Positions 27,701 through 33,398 of a stretch of DNA of 33,398 bases are shown here, in pieces. The first letter of the stretch is position 1; each line of letters starts with the position of its first letter. The translations under genes and the position numbers were made by a program. Where the stretch lies: the NCBI GenBank assembly GCA_031285185.1, contig JAITWS010000100.1:1-33398 (forward strand), given 5' to 3'. The notes under the pieces are model-generated. The model saw nothing but the letters and a program-made list of their open reading frames with translations. It was not told the DNA's origin and ran no database searches. Origin of the DNA: Methylobacillus sp. (GTDB lineage Bacteria; Pseudomonadota; Gammaproteobacteria; Burkholderiales; Methylophilaceae).

Positions 27701-27720
27701 TGCGATGTGTTCCGGAGCAA
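21793..27720 (-). CDS. Giant TPS/haemagglutinin-type adhesin with GLUG, MBG/YDG repeats and C-terminal OmpA domain (5' end disrupted)
   Basis: The open frame runs 1975 codons from a TTG at 27720. It holds a TPS secretion domain (about 70-310; GGNVVGGSASIGQTG, NANGVLFGSG), a parallel beta-helix-like region, at least ten GLUG-type repeats (about 650-1030; VGGLIGY...NVYATGDVT), a carboxypeptidase-regulatory-like segment (AISGFAYKDAG), MBG/YDG domains (about 1365-1640; KTYGQTT, SKTYNALAQT, KAYDGTTTATL), a Gly-rich linker and a hydrophobic stretch (about 1671-1687). A domain of unknown type follows, then an OmpA-like peptidoglycan-binding domain (about 1870-1970; GFTDSTGSYAVNKNLSERRA, GRALNRRVEV). 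The TTG start lacks a ribosome binding site; the likely true start at 27800 is out of frame. An internal ATG at 27546 precedes a residual signal sequence (MALLFASPMAYA). No TpsB (FhaC-like) partner gene is in the window. Confidence 0.85.
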   Translation of the reverse strand: MLRNTSQVIKRPPPPPQLNSVTHGGFFSSHAFDVGAGFKPARADIRGIWAGLKPAHTLMALLFASPMAYAADLPTGGNVVGGSASIGQTGNTMTIDQSTNRAAINWQTFNIGSGYTVQFNQPGSTSITLNRVVGGVPSNIQGSLLANGQVWIQNANGVLFGSGATINVNSLLVTTKNIDVNQFMSGSNTFDLTSTGINAGIINDGSITAHGYVTLVGDQVRNTGDINASKVILAAGDSATVSLNNGQGISVELTKGSANALIENTGNINAGANGEVLITAQGANTVLNTIVNLEGVIQAGSVNADAKNGNMVVSGIIDVSDDVVGAGFKPALADDETTWAGLKPAPTQDGGTIILKAMDGTLDASKATLNASGENNGGFIETSGNTVNFNGISINALGKNGKAGTWLIDPADFIVDSSNVVSIQNALGLVNVVISTGALATTPVTLASSGVGDTDQGDITINTGISWNAATTLTLDAYHSVNIYAPITVQGNGGGVVIKTNDNTDGITSGVLDFGLNLNGVSTGFAGSISYPNGSTASGNTLNVNGANYNLIYSMPQLAAMAAAVGNNYALAKSLDATPGGTDGGLAYTTAVVGTFGGTFEGLGNTISNLTINVSTANVNVGLFGNSTGTIRDIGLIGGGVTVNDYSQASTSTSHVGALVGNQTGGLITNAYATTPVYSGGWTGGLVGFLTNGSILNAYATGDVFGHVAGGLVGEQDNNSALTVSTISNVYATGDVTVQAITAYGGGLIGWQKVVLANLLPQIILTNAYATGNVNVLNNDSTNSNDARIGGLIGYQSISTTVNSFNPIAFYDVLRVSDVHATGNVSNLVNNAAVATNFPTYVGGLIGVQAGSLTNAYATGDVTSTGHNYTGGLIGKTDAAYRAPISNVYATGAVSNLSTGIGGVGSFPASQNSVGGLIGYYQGYGKADSMLSNAYATGPVSGSGNVGGLMGTQWGSMSDVYATGAVRCTTGSGCAIGGLVGVQENGTQINFTTVTTTNVYATGAVSGTGNFVGGLIGYAGNISTNAYFDTQTTGQTNAVGTFFSIGAINNASGLTPGQTTSALQNAFPLATAFSGTAFSGGNGGLYPYLNAFFPNGVQAISGFAYKDAGTTPDASNVNGAVTVSLDANGNLVSQATTGKNGYYYLFVPAGTLTADQGLITYINTTNGTARSAENLAAGAVAATSYTEASAATAASGDSVAASGLDLWGTWQREYTRLTTLTALNTSFAQAVGTDANIPTLAADLANQRIDASDATGFTIDTPIGADVSNDLIVAATVGDLTIASGATATAGHDVTLATLKSFINLQGSDAVTAGTGRWLVYSKSPSVDTFGPGAPSTYLNSGNTAVWNTTWPTAVPLAATGNRYVFNDPVTITVTTINDTKTYGQTTTTNGIANDYTITGGASGVAGAFLGDSSVTVSGAPVITSAGTVVSATVADSPYAITASLGTLSNSSGYTFTFVNSGLLTVTPATLTITGATVSKTYNALAQTNTYTVTGLQGGDTVTGVTGSGSGTNAATYNDNLSGATISSGAGNYTITYTNGTLTITPALLTITIVGNPTKAYDGTTTATLIPSNYQITGLAGSETASISQTLGAYNSADPASATTVTAGLGSGDISGANGFKASNYLLPGTASGQGTITTVATPPSPPPAPAGGGNGGGDGDGGGGGDGAGIAAGGVLVAGLIGWMAYDSGEPWMLAVPQPLTLDAGPYALWCNAMLDYVEINAEGTEAFVRLHTHEGLIERRLPLKDSGGGVKHFAADDVTAKIHADLSFNPDTHEYFYQETGAGEQPYSVKAHGWLTNKKPDVAATGRPSTDGQYAIEACEPQKSVVEETPVPVSPPVATPAPEPEWKTIQSEKPVRIDGASFASGSAKLLPGANDRLFAVLQAAQDHPEIALEVQGFTDSTGSYAVNKNLSERRAAAVKDWLIERGIPSNRITAAGMADANPVASNETASGRALNRRVEVKYVIREETRVRVR
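24640..25760 (-). repeat. Intragenic GLUG repeat array
   Basis: The adhesin gene carries a run of about ten degenerate repeats, each encoding a turn such as VGGLIGYQ followed 10-30 residues later by NAYATGDV or NVYATGAV. Spacing is irregular, longest where the insert names genes' variable loops. Such repeats are found in bacterial surface adhesins and may change in number by recombination. Confidence 0.8.
26681..26751. repeat. 71-bp double-palindrome element, copy 2, in frame inside the adhesin gene
   Basis: GTAGGGGCGGGTTTTAAACCCGCCC at the left and GGGCGGGTTTGAAACCCGCCCCTAC at the right flank a ~21-bp spacer. The ends are inverted repeats. Read on the minus strand in the adhesin frame it encodes GAGFKPALADDETTWAGLKP plus APT, inserted between a VSGIIDVSDD segment and GGTIILKAMDG, which read as one continuous beta-helix turn. 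Same length and orientation as the copy at 27551-27621. Confidence 0.85.
27551..27621. repeat. 71-bp double-palindrome element, copy 1, in the adhesin leader
   Basis: GTATGGGCGGGTTTCAAACCCGCCC and GCAGGTTTGAAACCTGCCCCTAC flank a ~23-bp spacer that shares CCCAT-x-T and ATCCGCA with copy 2. On the minus strand it encodes GAGFKPARADIRGIWAGLKP plus AHT. TGATG occurs just before (27621-27625) and just after (27544-27548) the element, a possible target duplication. It splits the signal-peptide region of the adhesin. Confidence 0.85.
27674..27688 (-). repeat. 15-nt poly-C (poly-G on the + strand) tract
   Basis: Fifteen consecutive C on the coding strand encode the PPPPP run near the beginning of the open frame. 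It is the only long homopolymer in the window and lies between the ESPR-type start and the adhesin body. Tracts this long slip readily during replication and also cause sequencing errors, so its true length is uncertain. Confidence 0.9.
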
Positions 27721-27800
27721 TGGCTTTTTGCGTTTTCGCCTACGGCGACCAATGCGCCCAGACGTTTGCTGAATATCTGTTTGAAACGGTTTTTGTTCAT
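27693..27800 (-). pseudogene. ESPR-type extended signal peptide fragment, severed 5' end of the adhesin gene
   Basis: An ATG at 27800 with a strong AAGGGGA ribosome binding site 6-7 nt upstream encodes 35 residues, MNKNRFKQIFSKRLGALVAV then GENAKSHCSGTHRRL, and stops at TAA (27695-27693). The first ~25 residues fit the extended signal peptide region (ESPR) that starts type V secretion proteins (pattern MNK-x-[YF]-x4-[NS]KRLG-x-[LW]VAV-x-E-x-A-[KR]). It is 2 nt out of phase with the adhesin body downstream. As sequenced, translation from the best start cannot reach the adhesin, so this is either a broken gene, an OFF variant or a sequence error. Confidence 0.7.
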
Positions 27801-28109
27801 GCTATATCCCCTTACTATCTGTTAGTTGTCCAACCCAATCATCGTATTCAAATGCGGCATCAAAAATATCCCGCAATATGAAACAAACCTTTTCGCAGCG
27901 GCAATTTTGACCGCGTTTCAAACACGCGTCTTGCACATTCGGGTATTTTTTGATGAAAATCACATTCCTTGCCCCAACGCCCGTTCGAACGCGGGAAAGC
28001 GGTCTGAATAAGCGAAAATGATCGGAACAAACAATGATATTTACTACAAATTAAAGGGGCATACCCAAACACGTTGGATATGCCCCTTCGATTTGCCGCT
28101 GCCCTGCCG
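27801..28109. other. Intergenic region upstream of the adhesin
   Basis: About 310 nt without a coding sequence between the metallopeptidase stop and the adhesin start. It holds the adhesin ribosome binding site (about 27807-27813), AT-richer sequence in which I see no convincing -35/-10 pair, and the hairpin at 28054-28088 near its right end. Confidence 0.5.
28054..28088 (-). terminator. Hairpin terminator after the metallopeptidase gene
   Basis: AAGGGGCATA (28054-28063) pairs with TATGCCCCTT (28079-28088) across a 15-nt loop. On the minus strand it is followed by a weak T-rich run (TTTAATTTG). It lies 21 nt past the metallopeptidase stop. Confidence 0.6.
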
Positions 28110-30380
28110 TTAATCCGCGAACGGATTGGATTTTCCATCCCACTCCAGCGAGTTTTTGCCGGAGGTGTTGTTTTTGTTGTTTGAATCCATTGCATTCAGT
28201 ATGCGCGGCGAGAAATGCGGGTCGAGCAGGCGGAACCATGAATTCATGATTTTGTTGTATTCGTCTCCGCAACGCGCGGCGCGCGCTTTTGGCAGGGTTC
28301 CGTTGGTGACGAGAACACTGTACGGTTTCGCGCCAGAGCCGTAGGCGAGGCACAGCATGTTGAAATAACGTTGCGCGTCCAGCGAGTGCTCGTCCGCGTA
28401 GTGCGCCATGGTCGGGCTGGTTTTGCTGCTGTTGATCTGGAACCAGACCGAGGTCAGCTTCAAAATGCGCGCGCGTTCGTTTTCGGTTTCGACGTTCATC
28501 TTCAACAGCATGATGATCGCCAGTTGATCCACCGAATCTTCCTCGCGCCCCACGGCGGGCAGTTTGAGCATGTCTATCAGCGCGTGGCCGGTTTCGTGCA
28601 GCAGGATGAAACGCACGTTGTCGCGTATGAATTCGGCAATGAATTTTTTCGGATCCTTCATGCCTTTGGACAAGTCTTCCGCCATGCTGTACAGGCTGTC
28701 TATCATCTCGTAGCACAACACGATGTAGGAATCGCCGGGGTTGTAAAAGGCGTTCACCGTGCCGCATTCTTCCGCCGAATAATGAAGCTGGCGCGGCAAC
28801 ACGAACGCGCCGTCCAGCGTGGAAATTTCGGGGATGCCGGAAAGCAGATGCTCGCTCGCCGCCCATTTGAAGGCATATTGCAGACCGGCGGTTTTGGGCG
28901 GGAAATAGTGATACACGAAACGCAGCCCCCGGCCATCCGAGGTCACCAGCGATCCATCGCGCGGAGGCGGCAATGCGCCATTGAGTTGCTCGACGATTTC
29001 CTTGCCGCCGCCGGTATTGCCCGCATTGGTCGGATTGCCGGTGTTTCCTGTGTTGCCTGTATTGCCCGTGTTGCCGCCGCCGCTTGGTTTTATCAGCTTG
29101 AGCAGCGTGGGATAAGTCGGCTCGCCCTTGGCCGCGTCGTCGCCGAACGGGTAAAAACTGCTCGACATCAACACGGAGATGTTTTCATAAACCTTGGTAT
29201 CGCCCTGCTCCACCCATCCCAGATCGTAGCCGCGAATTTCCTTGCCGCGCTGCTCGGCGCGCGCGTAGAACGCCTGCCCGTTCACGCGACCGGAGATGAT
29301 GAAAAAATTCGGTTTGACGAGTTGATAAGTGATCGTCGTTTTCTGCCCTTGCGCCCGATTGGTCAGTTCTTTCATCACGTCATTCAGCGTGGTGGAACCC
29401 ACACGGAAAGTCATCAGCGAAAGTTTTCTGTCCTGCGTATCCAGAATTTCCCCGCCCCACGTACTGTCGTTTCTGTCCAGCGTCAACAGGGCGGCGGGAT
29501 AACTCAAGCTCATGCCGGTTCGGGTTTTCAGCGGTTGCCAATCAATCTTTTTCTGCACTTCGAGCGCGAACACGCCAAGCGCCACCACGTCATCCGCCGT
29601 CAGTTTTCCGGTGGAAGGCCGCTTGCTATCCGTCTGGAATTTGGCGATGGCATCGCGCGTGGATTTGCCGAAATTGCCGTCGGCGAAACCGTTGTAAAAG
29701 CCGAGCAGAATCAAGCCTTCCTGCATGAGCCGTTTTTCCCAGATATTGAGCGCGCCTTCGAGATCGCCGCTCGCGGGCGGAGCGGAATTGCCGCCGGGCG
29801 CGGGTTTGGAGCCGCCACCGGAAGCGGGCGGCGCAGCGCCGCCGGACTTGTTGCGATACTTGCTTTCGTTCTTCGAGATGCACTCCTGCATGGCCGCGAC
29901 CGCGGTGCCTCCGCTCTTCTCAAAACTGAAAGAGATGTTTTGCAGATTTTCCGGCATCACGAGCGTGAAGCTGGTGGCGTTACGCATCGTATCGAGAAAG
30001 CCTTTTTCCTCGATCTGAAGCAGTTCCAGACTGTTTTTGCTGCGAACGTTGAATTTGAAATCCGCGCCGCCGGAAACCGCGCCGCCGTTGTAAAAATTCC
30101 AGCGCAAGGTGCCGCTTCCTTGCGGATTCATGTTCCAAAGCACATCCTTCACATAAATCCAAAGTTCGCCGTCAACAAGCGAACGGTGAATTTCCACGAC
30201 CGACCCGTCCGTCATGGTGCTTGAGGCGAGACATGTCGCCTGATTGTCGGTTGCGATGCCGGTGACCGACCAGAATTTGTCGGTTCCCTTGCTGTAAAAC
30301 GGGGTGGAATCGGCTCGGGCGCTGCCCATCCAGCAAGCCAAAAACAGGAATGATAGCGATAGCGTTATGCGGCGTAACAT
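28110..30380 (-). CDS. Secreted DUF4344-type metallopeptidase with peptidoglycan-binding-like domain
   Basis: The ATG at 30380 gives 756 aa and a signal peptide (MLRRITLSLSFLFLACWMGS, cleavage near ARA|DS); a reading to 30431 is rejected. Residues about 25-175 resemble the small tandem-paralogue secreted proteins (Cys, then DGSVVEI, then a closing AAMQECI). A Pro/Gly/Ala linker leads to a PG_binding_1-like segment (about 225-265; LLGFYNGFADGNFGKSTRDAIAKFQ-like pattern). A central domain follows, then a GNT-repeat linker, then the metallopeptidase part with HETGH (His595, Glu596, His599), the zinc HExxH motif of putative DUF4344 peptidases. The substrate is unknown; envelope placement and the PG-binding-like part suggest a cell-wall-associated peptidase. 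It lies upstream of the adhesin on the same strand. Confidence 0.83.
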   Translation of the reverse strand: MLRRITLSLSFLFLACWMGSARADSTPFYSKGTDKFWSVTGIATDNQATCLASSTMTDGSVVEIHRSLVDGELWIYVKDVLWNMNPQGSGTLRWNFYNGGAVSGGADFKFNVRSKNSLELLQIEEKGFLDTMRNATSFTLVMPENLQNISFSFEKSGGTAVAAMQECISKNESKYRNKSGGAAPPASGGGSKPAPGGNSAPPASGDLEGALNIWEKRLMQEGLILLGFYNGFADGNFGKSTRDAIAKFQTDSKRPSTGKLTADDVVALGVFALEVQKKIDWQPLKTRTGMSLSYPAALLTLDRNDSTWGGEILDTQDRKLSLMTFRVGSTTLNDVMKELTNRAQGQKTTITYQLVKPNFFIISGRVNGQAFYARAEQRGKEIRGYDLGWVEQGDTKVYENISVLMSSSFYPFGDDAAKGEPTYPTLLKLIKPSGGGNTGNTGNTGNTGNPTNAGNTGGGKEIVEQLNGALPPPRDGSLVTSDGRGLRFVYHYFPPKTAGLQYAFKWAASEHLLSGIPEISTLDGAFVLPRQLHYSAEECGTVNAFYNPGDSYIVLCYEMIDSLYSMAEDLSKGMKDPKKFIAEFIRDNVRFILLHETGHALIDMLKLPAVGREEDSVDQLAIIMLLKMNVETENERARILKLTSVWFQINSSKTSPTMAHYADEHSLDAQRYFNMLCLAYGSGAKPYSVLVTNGTLPKARAARCGDEYNKIMNSWFRLLDPHFSPRILNAMDSNNKNNTSGKNSLEWDGKSNPFAD

Positions 30381-30471
30381 GGTTCCGAATCTCTCTTCAA
30401 TGCGCGTTGAAATGAACATTGCCCTGCACATTACCAGACTTCATTGTCCTTGAATACTGGCAACGGCGCGG

Positions 30472-31026
30472 CTATTCCTGCTTCGGTCGGATGAAATGCT
30501 CGCGGTAATAGCGCAGCTCGTCTATGGATTCGTAAATATCGGCCAAGGCCGTGTGTTTGCTGGCTTTTTTGAAGCCATCATAAATTTTGGGCGCCCAGCG
30601 GCGGGCGAGTTCCTTGAAGGTGCTGACATCAAGATTGCGATAGTGGAAATACTTTTCCAGTCGCGGCATGTGGTTGGCCATGAAACGTCTGTCCTGACAG
30701 ATGGAGTTGCCGCACATCGGCGATTTGCCCGCGCCGACCCACGGTTTGAGAAAGGCGAGCATTTGTTCTTCGGCCTGCGCTTCGGTGAGCGTGGCGGCTT
30801 TCACCTTGTCTATGAGTCCTGATTTTCCGTGCGTGCCCTTGTTCCACGCATCCATGCCGTCCAGCACTTCGTCCGGCTGATGCACGACCAGCGCGGGCGA
30901 TTCGGCGAGGACTTCCAGATCGGCATTGGTGATGACGGCGGCGAGTTCGAGAATGCGGTCGCTGTCGGGCGCGAGGCCGCTCATCTCCATGTCTATCCAG
31001 ATCAGATTATTGTTATCTTGTGCCAT
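30472..31026 (-). CDS. orn: Oligoribonuclease
   Basis: Orn is the 3'-5' exoribonuclease that degrades 2-5-nt RNAs and pGpG, completing mRNA and c-di-GMP turnover. The ATG at 31026 gives 184 aa (E. coli 181) with start [18 protein letters not shown]; a reading to 31191 would run into the divergent gene. The DEDDh residues are present: Asp12, Glu14, Asp112, His158 and Asp163. It is divergent from the M48 protease gene with a 68-nt gap, and upstream of the metallopeptidase on the same strand. Confidence 0.97.
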   Translation of the reverse strand: MAQDNNNLIWIDMEMSGLAPDSDRILELAAVITNADLEVLAESPALVVHQPDEVLDGMDAWNKGTHGKSGLIDKVKAATLTEAQAEEQMLAFLKPWVGAGKSPMCGNSICQDRRFMANHMPRLEKYFHYRNLDVSTFKELARRWAPKIYDGFKKASKHTALADIYESIDELRYYREHFIRPKQE

Positions 31027-31094
31027 AATGCGCCCGTGTGCCTTTCCATGCTTTTTAAGAGCATTGAGTTTAACCGAAAAACCGAAAATCCCCG

Positions 31095-32333
31095 ATGAAC
31101 GCATTCGCCTGTTTGTTTCTGAGCCTTTTGATTCTGACCACCGCGCTGCAACTGTGGTTGGCGCGTCGCCATATCGCCTGCATCCGCGCACATCGCGGCG
31201 CGGTTCCGATGGCCTTTGCCGCCGACATCAGTCTGGAAGCGCACCAAAAAGCCGCCGATTATTCCGTCGCCAAAACCCGTCTCGGCATGACGCAAGGCGT
31301 GGTCGAAGCCGTTTTGCTCTGGGCGTTTACGCTGGGCGGCGTGTTGCAGTGGCTGGATGCGGCATGGAACAGCGCGTGGCCGGTGCTCATGCTCGCGCAC
31401 GGCGCGCTGGTCATACTCACCGTGTTCGTCATCAGCGGTTTGATCGGCCTTCCGTTCGATTATTACAAAACCTTCGTCATTGACGCGCGTTTCGGCTTCA
31501 ACAAAATGACGCGCGCGATGTTCTTGCTCGATCTGCTCAAATCCACGCTGGTCGGGCTGGCGCTCGGCGTTCCCTTGCTGCTCGCCGCGCTGTGGCTCAT
31601 GCGCGGCGCGGGCGATCTGTGGTGGTTTTATCTGTGGCTGCTGTGGTCGGGATTCAGTTTGCTCATGTTGGCGATTTATCCCACGCTGATCGCGCCCTTG
31701 TTCAACAAATTTTCGCCGCTCGCCGATGAAACTCTGAAAACACGCATCGAAACCTTGCTGACCCGTTGCGGCTTCAAATCGCAAGGCTTGTTTGTCATGG
31801 ACGGCTCGCGTCGCAGCAGCCACGGCAACGCCTATTTCACCGGCTTCGGCGCGGCCAAGCGCGTGGTGTTTTTCGACACCCTGCTCGACCGGCTCAACGC
31901 GGATGAAATCGAAGCCGTGCTCGCGCACGAACTCGGCCATTTCAAACATAAACACATCATCAAACGCATCGTGCTCATGTTCGTCACCAGTTTCGCCGGT
32001 CTCGCCCTGCTCGGCTGGCTCGCGCAACAACCGTGGTTTTACACCGGGCTGGGCGTGGACGGCGCGAGCAATCACATGGCGCTGCTGCTGTTCATCCTTG
32101 TCAGCCCGGTATTCACATTGCTGCTGCGTCCGCTGTTCGCGCTTTATTCGCGCAAAAACGAGTTTGAGGCGGATGCCTACGCGGCACAACACGCCAGCGC
32201 GCGGCATCTCATCGAGGCGCTCGTGAAACTGTACCGCGACAACGCTTCCACGCTCACGCCCGACCCGCTGCATTCCGCTTTCCACGATACGCACCCGCCC
32301 GCCAGCATCCGCATCGCACGGCTGCAAGCATGA
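31095..32333 (+). CDS. M48 family membrane metallopeptidase (Ste24/CaaX protease-like)
   Basis: This is an inner-membrane zinc protease of family M48 (412 aa). It has several transmembrane helices: about 3-20, 66-85, 98-118, 145-170, 178-200, 290-310 and 325-350. The HELGH zinc motif is at His278-His282, with the third ligand Glu in the downstream NEFEADAYA motif. Members of the eukaryotic group process CaaX proteins; bacterial members act in membrane-protein quality control, and the substrate here is unknown. It overlaps rsgA by 4 nt (ATGA). No good ribosome binding site is visible before the ATG at 31095. Confidence 0.95.
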   Translation: MNAFACLFLSLLILTTALQLWLARRHIACIRAHRGAVPMAFAADISLEAHQKAADYSVAKTRLGMTQGVVEAVLLWAFTLGGVLQWLDAAWNSAWPVLMLAHGALVILTVFVISGLIGLPFDYYKTFVIDARFGFNKMTRAMFLLDLLKSTLVGLALGVPLLLAALWLMRGAGDLWWFYLWLLWSGFSLLMLAIYPTLIAPLFNKFSPLADETLKTRIETLLTRCGFKSQGLFVMDGSRRSSHGNAYFTGFGAAKRVVFFDTLLDRLNADEIEAVLAHELGHFKHKHIIKRIVLMFVTSFAGLALLGWLAQQPWFYTGLGVDGASNHMALLLFILVSPVFTLLLRPLFALYSRKNEFEADAYAAQHASARHLIEALVKLYRDNASTLTPDPLHSAFHDTHPPASIRIARLQA

Positions 32334-33193
32334 GCGTGACCGGCCTCGTCATCGCCGCCTTCGGCAAACGCTACGATGTCGAGCTGGAAGATGGTCGCCA
32401 GATCAGTTGCGTGACGCGCGGAAAAAAAAGCGATCTCGCCTGCGGCGACCGCGTGGAAATCAAACTGACCGCAGACGCGGAAGGCGTGGTGGAAAACATT
32501 CTGCCGCGCCGCAGCCTGCTTTATCGCAGCAATGAATATCGCAAAAAACTGCTCGCGGCCAACGCCACGCAAATCGTCATCGTCGCCGCCGTCGAACCCG
32601 CTTTTTACGCAGACCTCATCAACCGCTGCCTTATCGCCGCCGAAACCGCGGGCATCAAGGCGCTCATTCTGCTCAACAAAAACGATCTGCCCGGAGCCGA
32701 TGCTGCGCTCGAAAAATTGCAAGCGTTCCGCGCACTCGGTTACGATGTTTTGCCGCTCTCCGCCAAACGCGATGTCACGCAACTCAGCGCCCGCCTGCAC
32801 GGTCACGGCAGCGTGCTCGTGGGGCAATCCGGCATGGGCAAATCCACGCTCGTCAACGCGCTGATCCCCGACGCGAAAACGCGCACACGGGAAATCTCGG
32901 CGGCGCTCGACAGCGGCAAACACACAACCACCGCCGCGCGGCTCTATCATCTGGATACGGAAAGCGATCTTATTGATTCGCCCGGCTTGCAGGAATTCGG
33001 CCTCAATCATTTGAGCGCGGATGAAATGGAACAAGCCTTCATCGAATTCCGCCCCTATCTCGGCAAATGCCGCTTCAACAACTGCCGCCATGTGCAAGAA
33101 CCGGATTGCGCGGTGCTGAACGCCATGCGCGACGGAAAGATCAGCGAGCAAAGAGTGCAGTCGTATCAGAAATTGCTCGCGGAGCTGGCGTAA
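32330..33193 (+). CDS. rsgA: Small ribosomal subunit biogenesis GTPase RsgA
   Basis: RsgA (YjeQ) is a circularly permuted GTPase that binds the 30S subunit late in assembly. It is 287 aa. An N-terminal OB-fold (about 1-60) is followed by permuted G motifs: G4 NKND (116-119), G1 GQSGMGKS (165-172), G3 DSPG (216-219). A C-terminal zinc knuckle has Cys247, Cys252, His254 and Cys260. Its ATG overlaps the M48 stop (ATGA), so the two are translationally coupled. The orn-M48-rsgA neighbourhood is common in betaproteobacteria. Confidence 0.97.
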   Translation: MSVTGLVIAAFGKRYDVELEDGRQISCVTRGKKSDLACGDRVEIKLTADAEGVVENILPRRSLLYRSNEYRKKLLAANATQIVIVAAVEPAFYADLINRCLIAAETAGIKALILLNKNDLPGADAALEKLQAFRALGYDVLPLSAKRDVTQLSARLHGHGSVLVGQSGMGKSTLVNALIPDAKTRTREISAALDSGKHTTTAARLYHLDTESDLIDSPGLQEFGLNHLSADEMEQAFIEFRPYLGKCRFNNCRHVQEPDCAVLNAMRDGKISEQRVQSYQKLLAELA

Positions 33194-33219
33194 ATCGCAG
33201 GTTGGCGGCACGCCCCTGT

Positions 33220-33225
33220 TATAAT
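33220..33225 (+). promoter_or_regulatory. -10 element immediately upstream of the queD-like gene
   Basis: A perfect TATAAT ends 6 nt before the ATG at 33232. Initiation 7 nt downstream would put the start site at the ATG itself, giving a leaderless transcript. TTGGCG lies 12 bp upstream, too close for a normal -35. Confidence 0.5.
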
Positions 33226-33231
33226 CCCGCC

Positions 33232-33398
33232 ATGCAAATCACCACCCGCCTTGAATTTGATGCCGGTCACCGCATCCCCAGCCACAAAAGCCAGTGCCGC
33301 AATCTGCACGGGCATCGCTACGCTTTGGAAATCACCCTTTCCGGCGACGTGATCGAACAGGAAGGCAGCTCGGAACAAGGCATGGTGATGGATTTTTC
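33232..33398 (+). CDS. queD: 6-carboxy-5,6,7,8-tetrahydropterin synthase / PTPS family (QueD), 5' part
   Basis: The first 55 codons are present; the gene runs off the window. QueD makes 6-carboxytetrahydropterin from dihydroneopterin triphosphate in queuosine and 7-deazaguanine synthesis. The start MQITTRLEFDAGHRI is typical. Zinc ligands His13, His26 and His28 (NLHGHRY) and the catalytic Cys22 are visible. No ribosome binding site is seen; the -10 lies next to the ATG. Since the 3' part is missing, a different PTPS-family member cannot be excluded. Confidence 0.88.
   Translation, partial: MQITTRLEFDAGHRIPSHKSQCRNLHGHRYALEITLSGDVIEQEGSSEQGMVMDF

Noticed and set aside
31002..32327. 441-codon minus-strand open frame opposite the M48 protease
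   Set aside because: Gln/Arg-rich product with no domain, shadow of the HELGH protease on the + strand.

Overview
The window reads as a chromosomal segment of a Gram-negative betaproteobacterium, most likely Nitrosomonadales (Gallionellaceae/Sulfuricellaceae-like). This rests on gene order (tig-clpP-clpX-lon-hup-tRNA-Val-tRNA-Asp-ppiD-fabI and rpsF-priB-rpsR-rplI), protein character and moderately high GC. No taxonomic marker such as 16S rRNA is present, so the placement is an inference.

Positions 1-13.4 kb are housekeeping. Two peptide ABC-transporter permeases (DppB/OppB and DppC/OppC types) are followed by fabI on the + strand. A bidirectional terminator separates them from a long minus-strand protein-quality-control block: trigger factor, ClpP, ClpX, Lon, HU, tRNA-Val, tRNA-Asp and PpiD. 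Lon has its own textbook sigma-32 promoter and HU a sigma-70 promoter. After tRNA-Leu and a small hypothetical ORF comes the rpsF-priB-rpsR-rplI operon, also on the minus strand. Positions 13.4-17.9 kb hold central carbon genes: gnd-zwf-crcB on the minus strand, divergent from glgA.

Positions 17.9-30.4 kb are accessory and all on the minus strand: a secreted dienelactone-hydrolase-like enzyme, a tight five-gene operon of small secreted proteins (including two tandem paralogues and an RsiV-like DUF3298 protein), a ~1975-aa TPS/haemagglutinin-type adhesin with GLUG and MBG/YDG repeats that unusually ends in an OmpA peptidoglycan-binding domain, and a secreted DUF4344-type metallopeptidase with a peptidoglycan-binding-like domain. 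The metallopeptidase seems to share its N-terminal domain with the two tandem paralogues. Several of these proteins carry murein- or lysozyme-related domains, so the region looks like a cell-envelope/exoprotein locus; this functional link is inferred.

The most striking feature is the 5' end of the adhesin gene. A well-formed start with a strong ribosome binding site and an ESPR-type extended signal peptide (27800) is out of frame with the body. The two are separated by stop codons, a 15-C homopolymer and a 71-bp double-palindrome element. A second 71-bp copy of that element sits inside the same gene in frame and encodes nearly the same peptide, much as Rickettsia palindromic elements do.

Positions 30.4-33.4 kb return to housekeeping: orn (minus strand), then an M48 Ste24-type protease, rsgA and the start of a queD-type gene (+ strand), which runs off the window.
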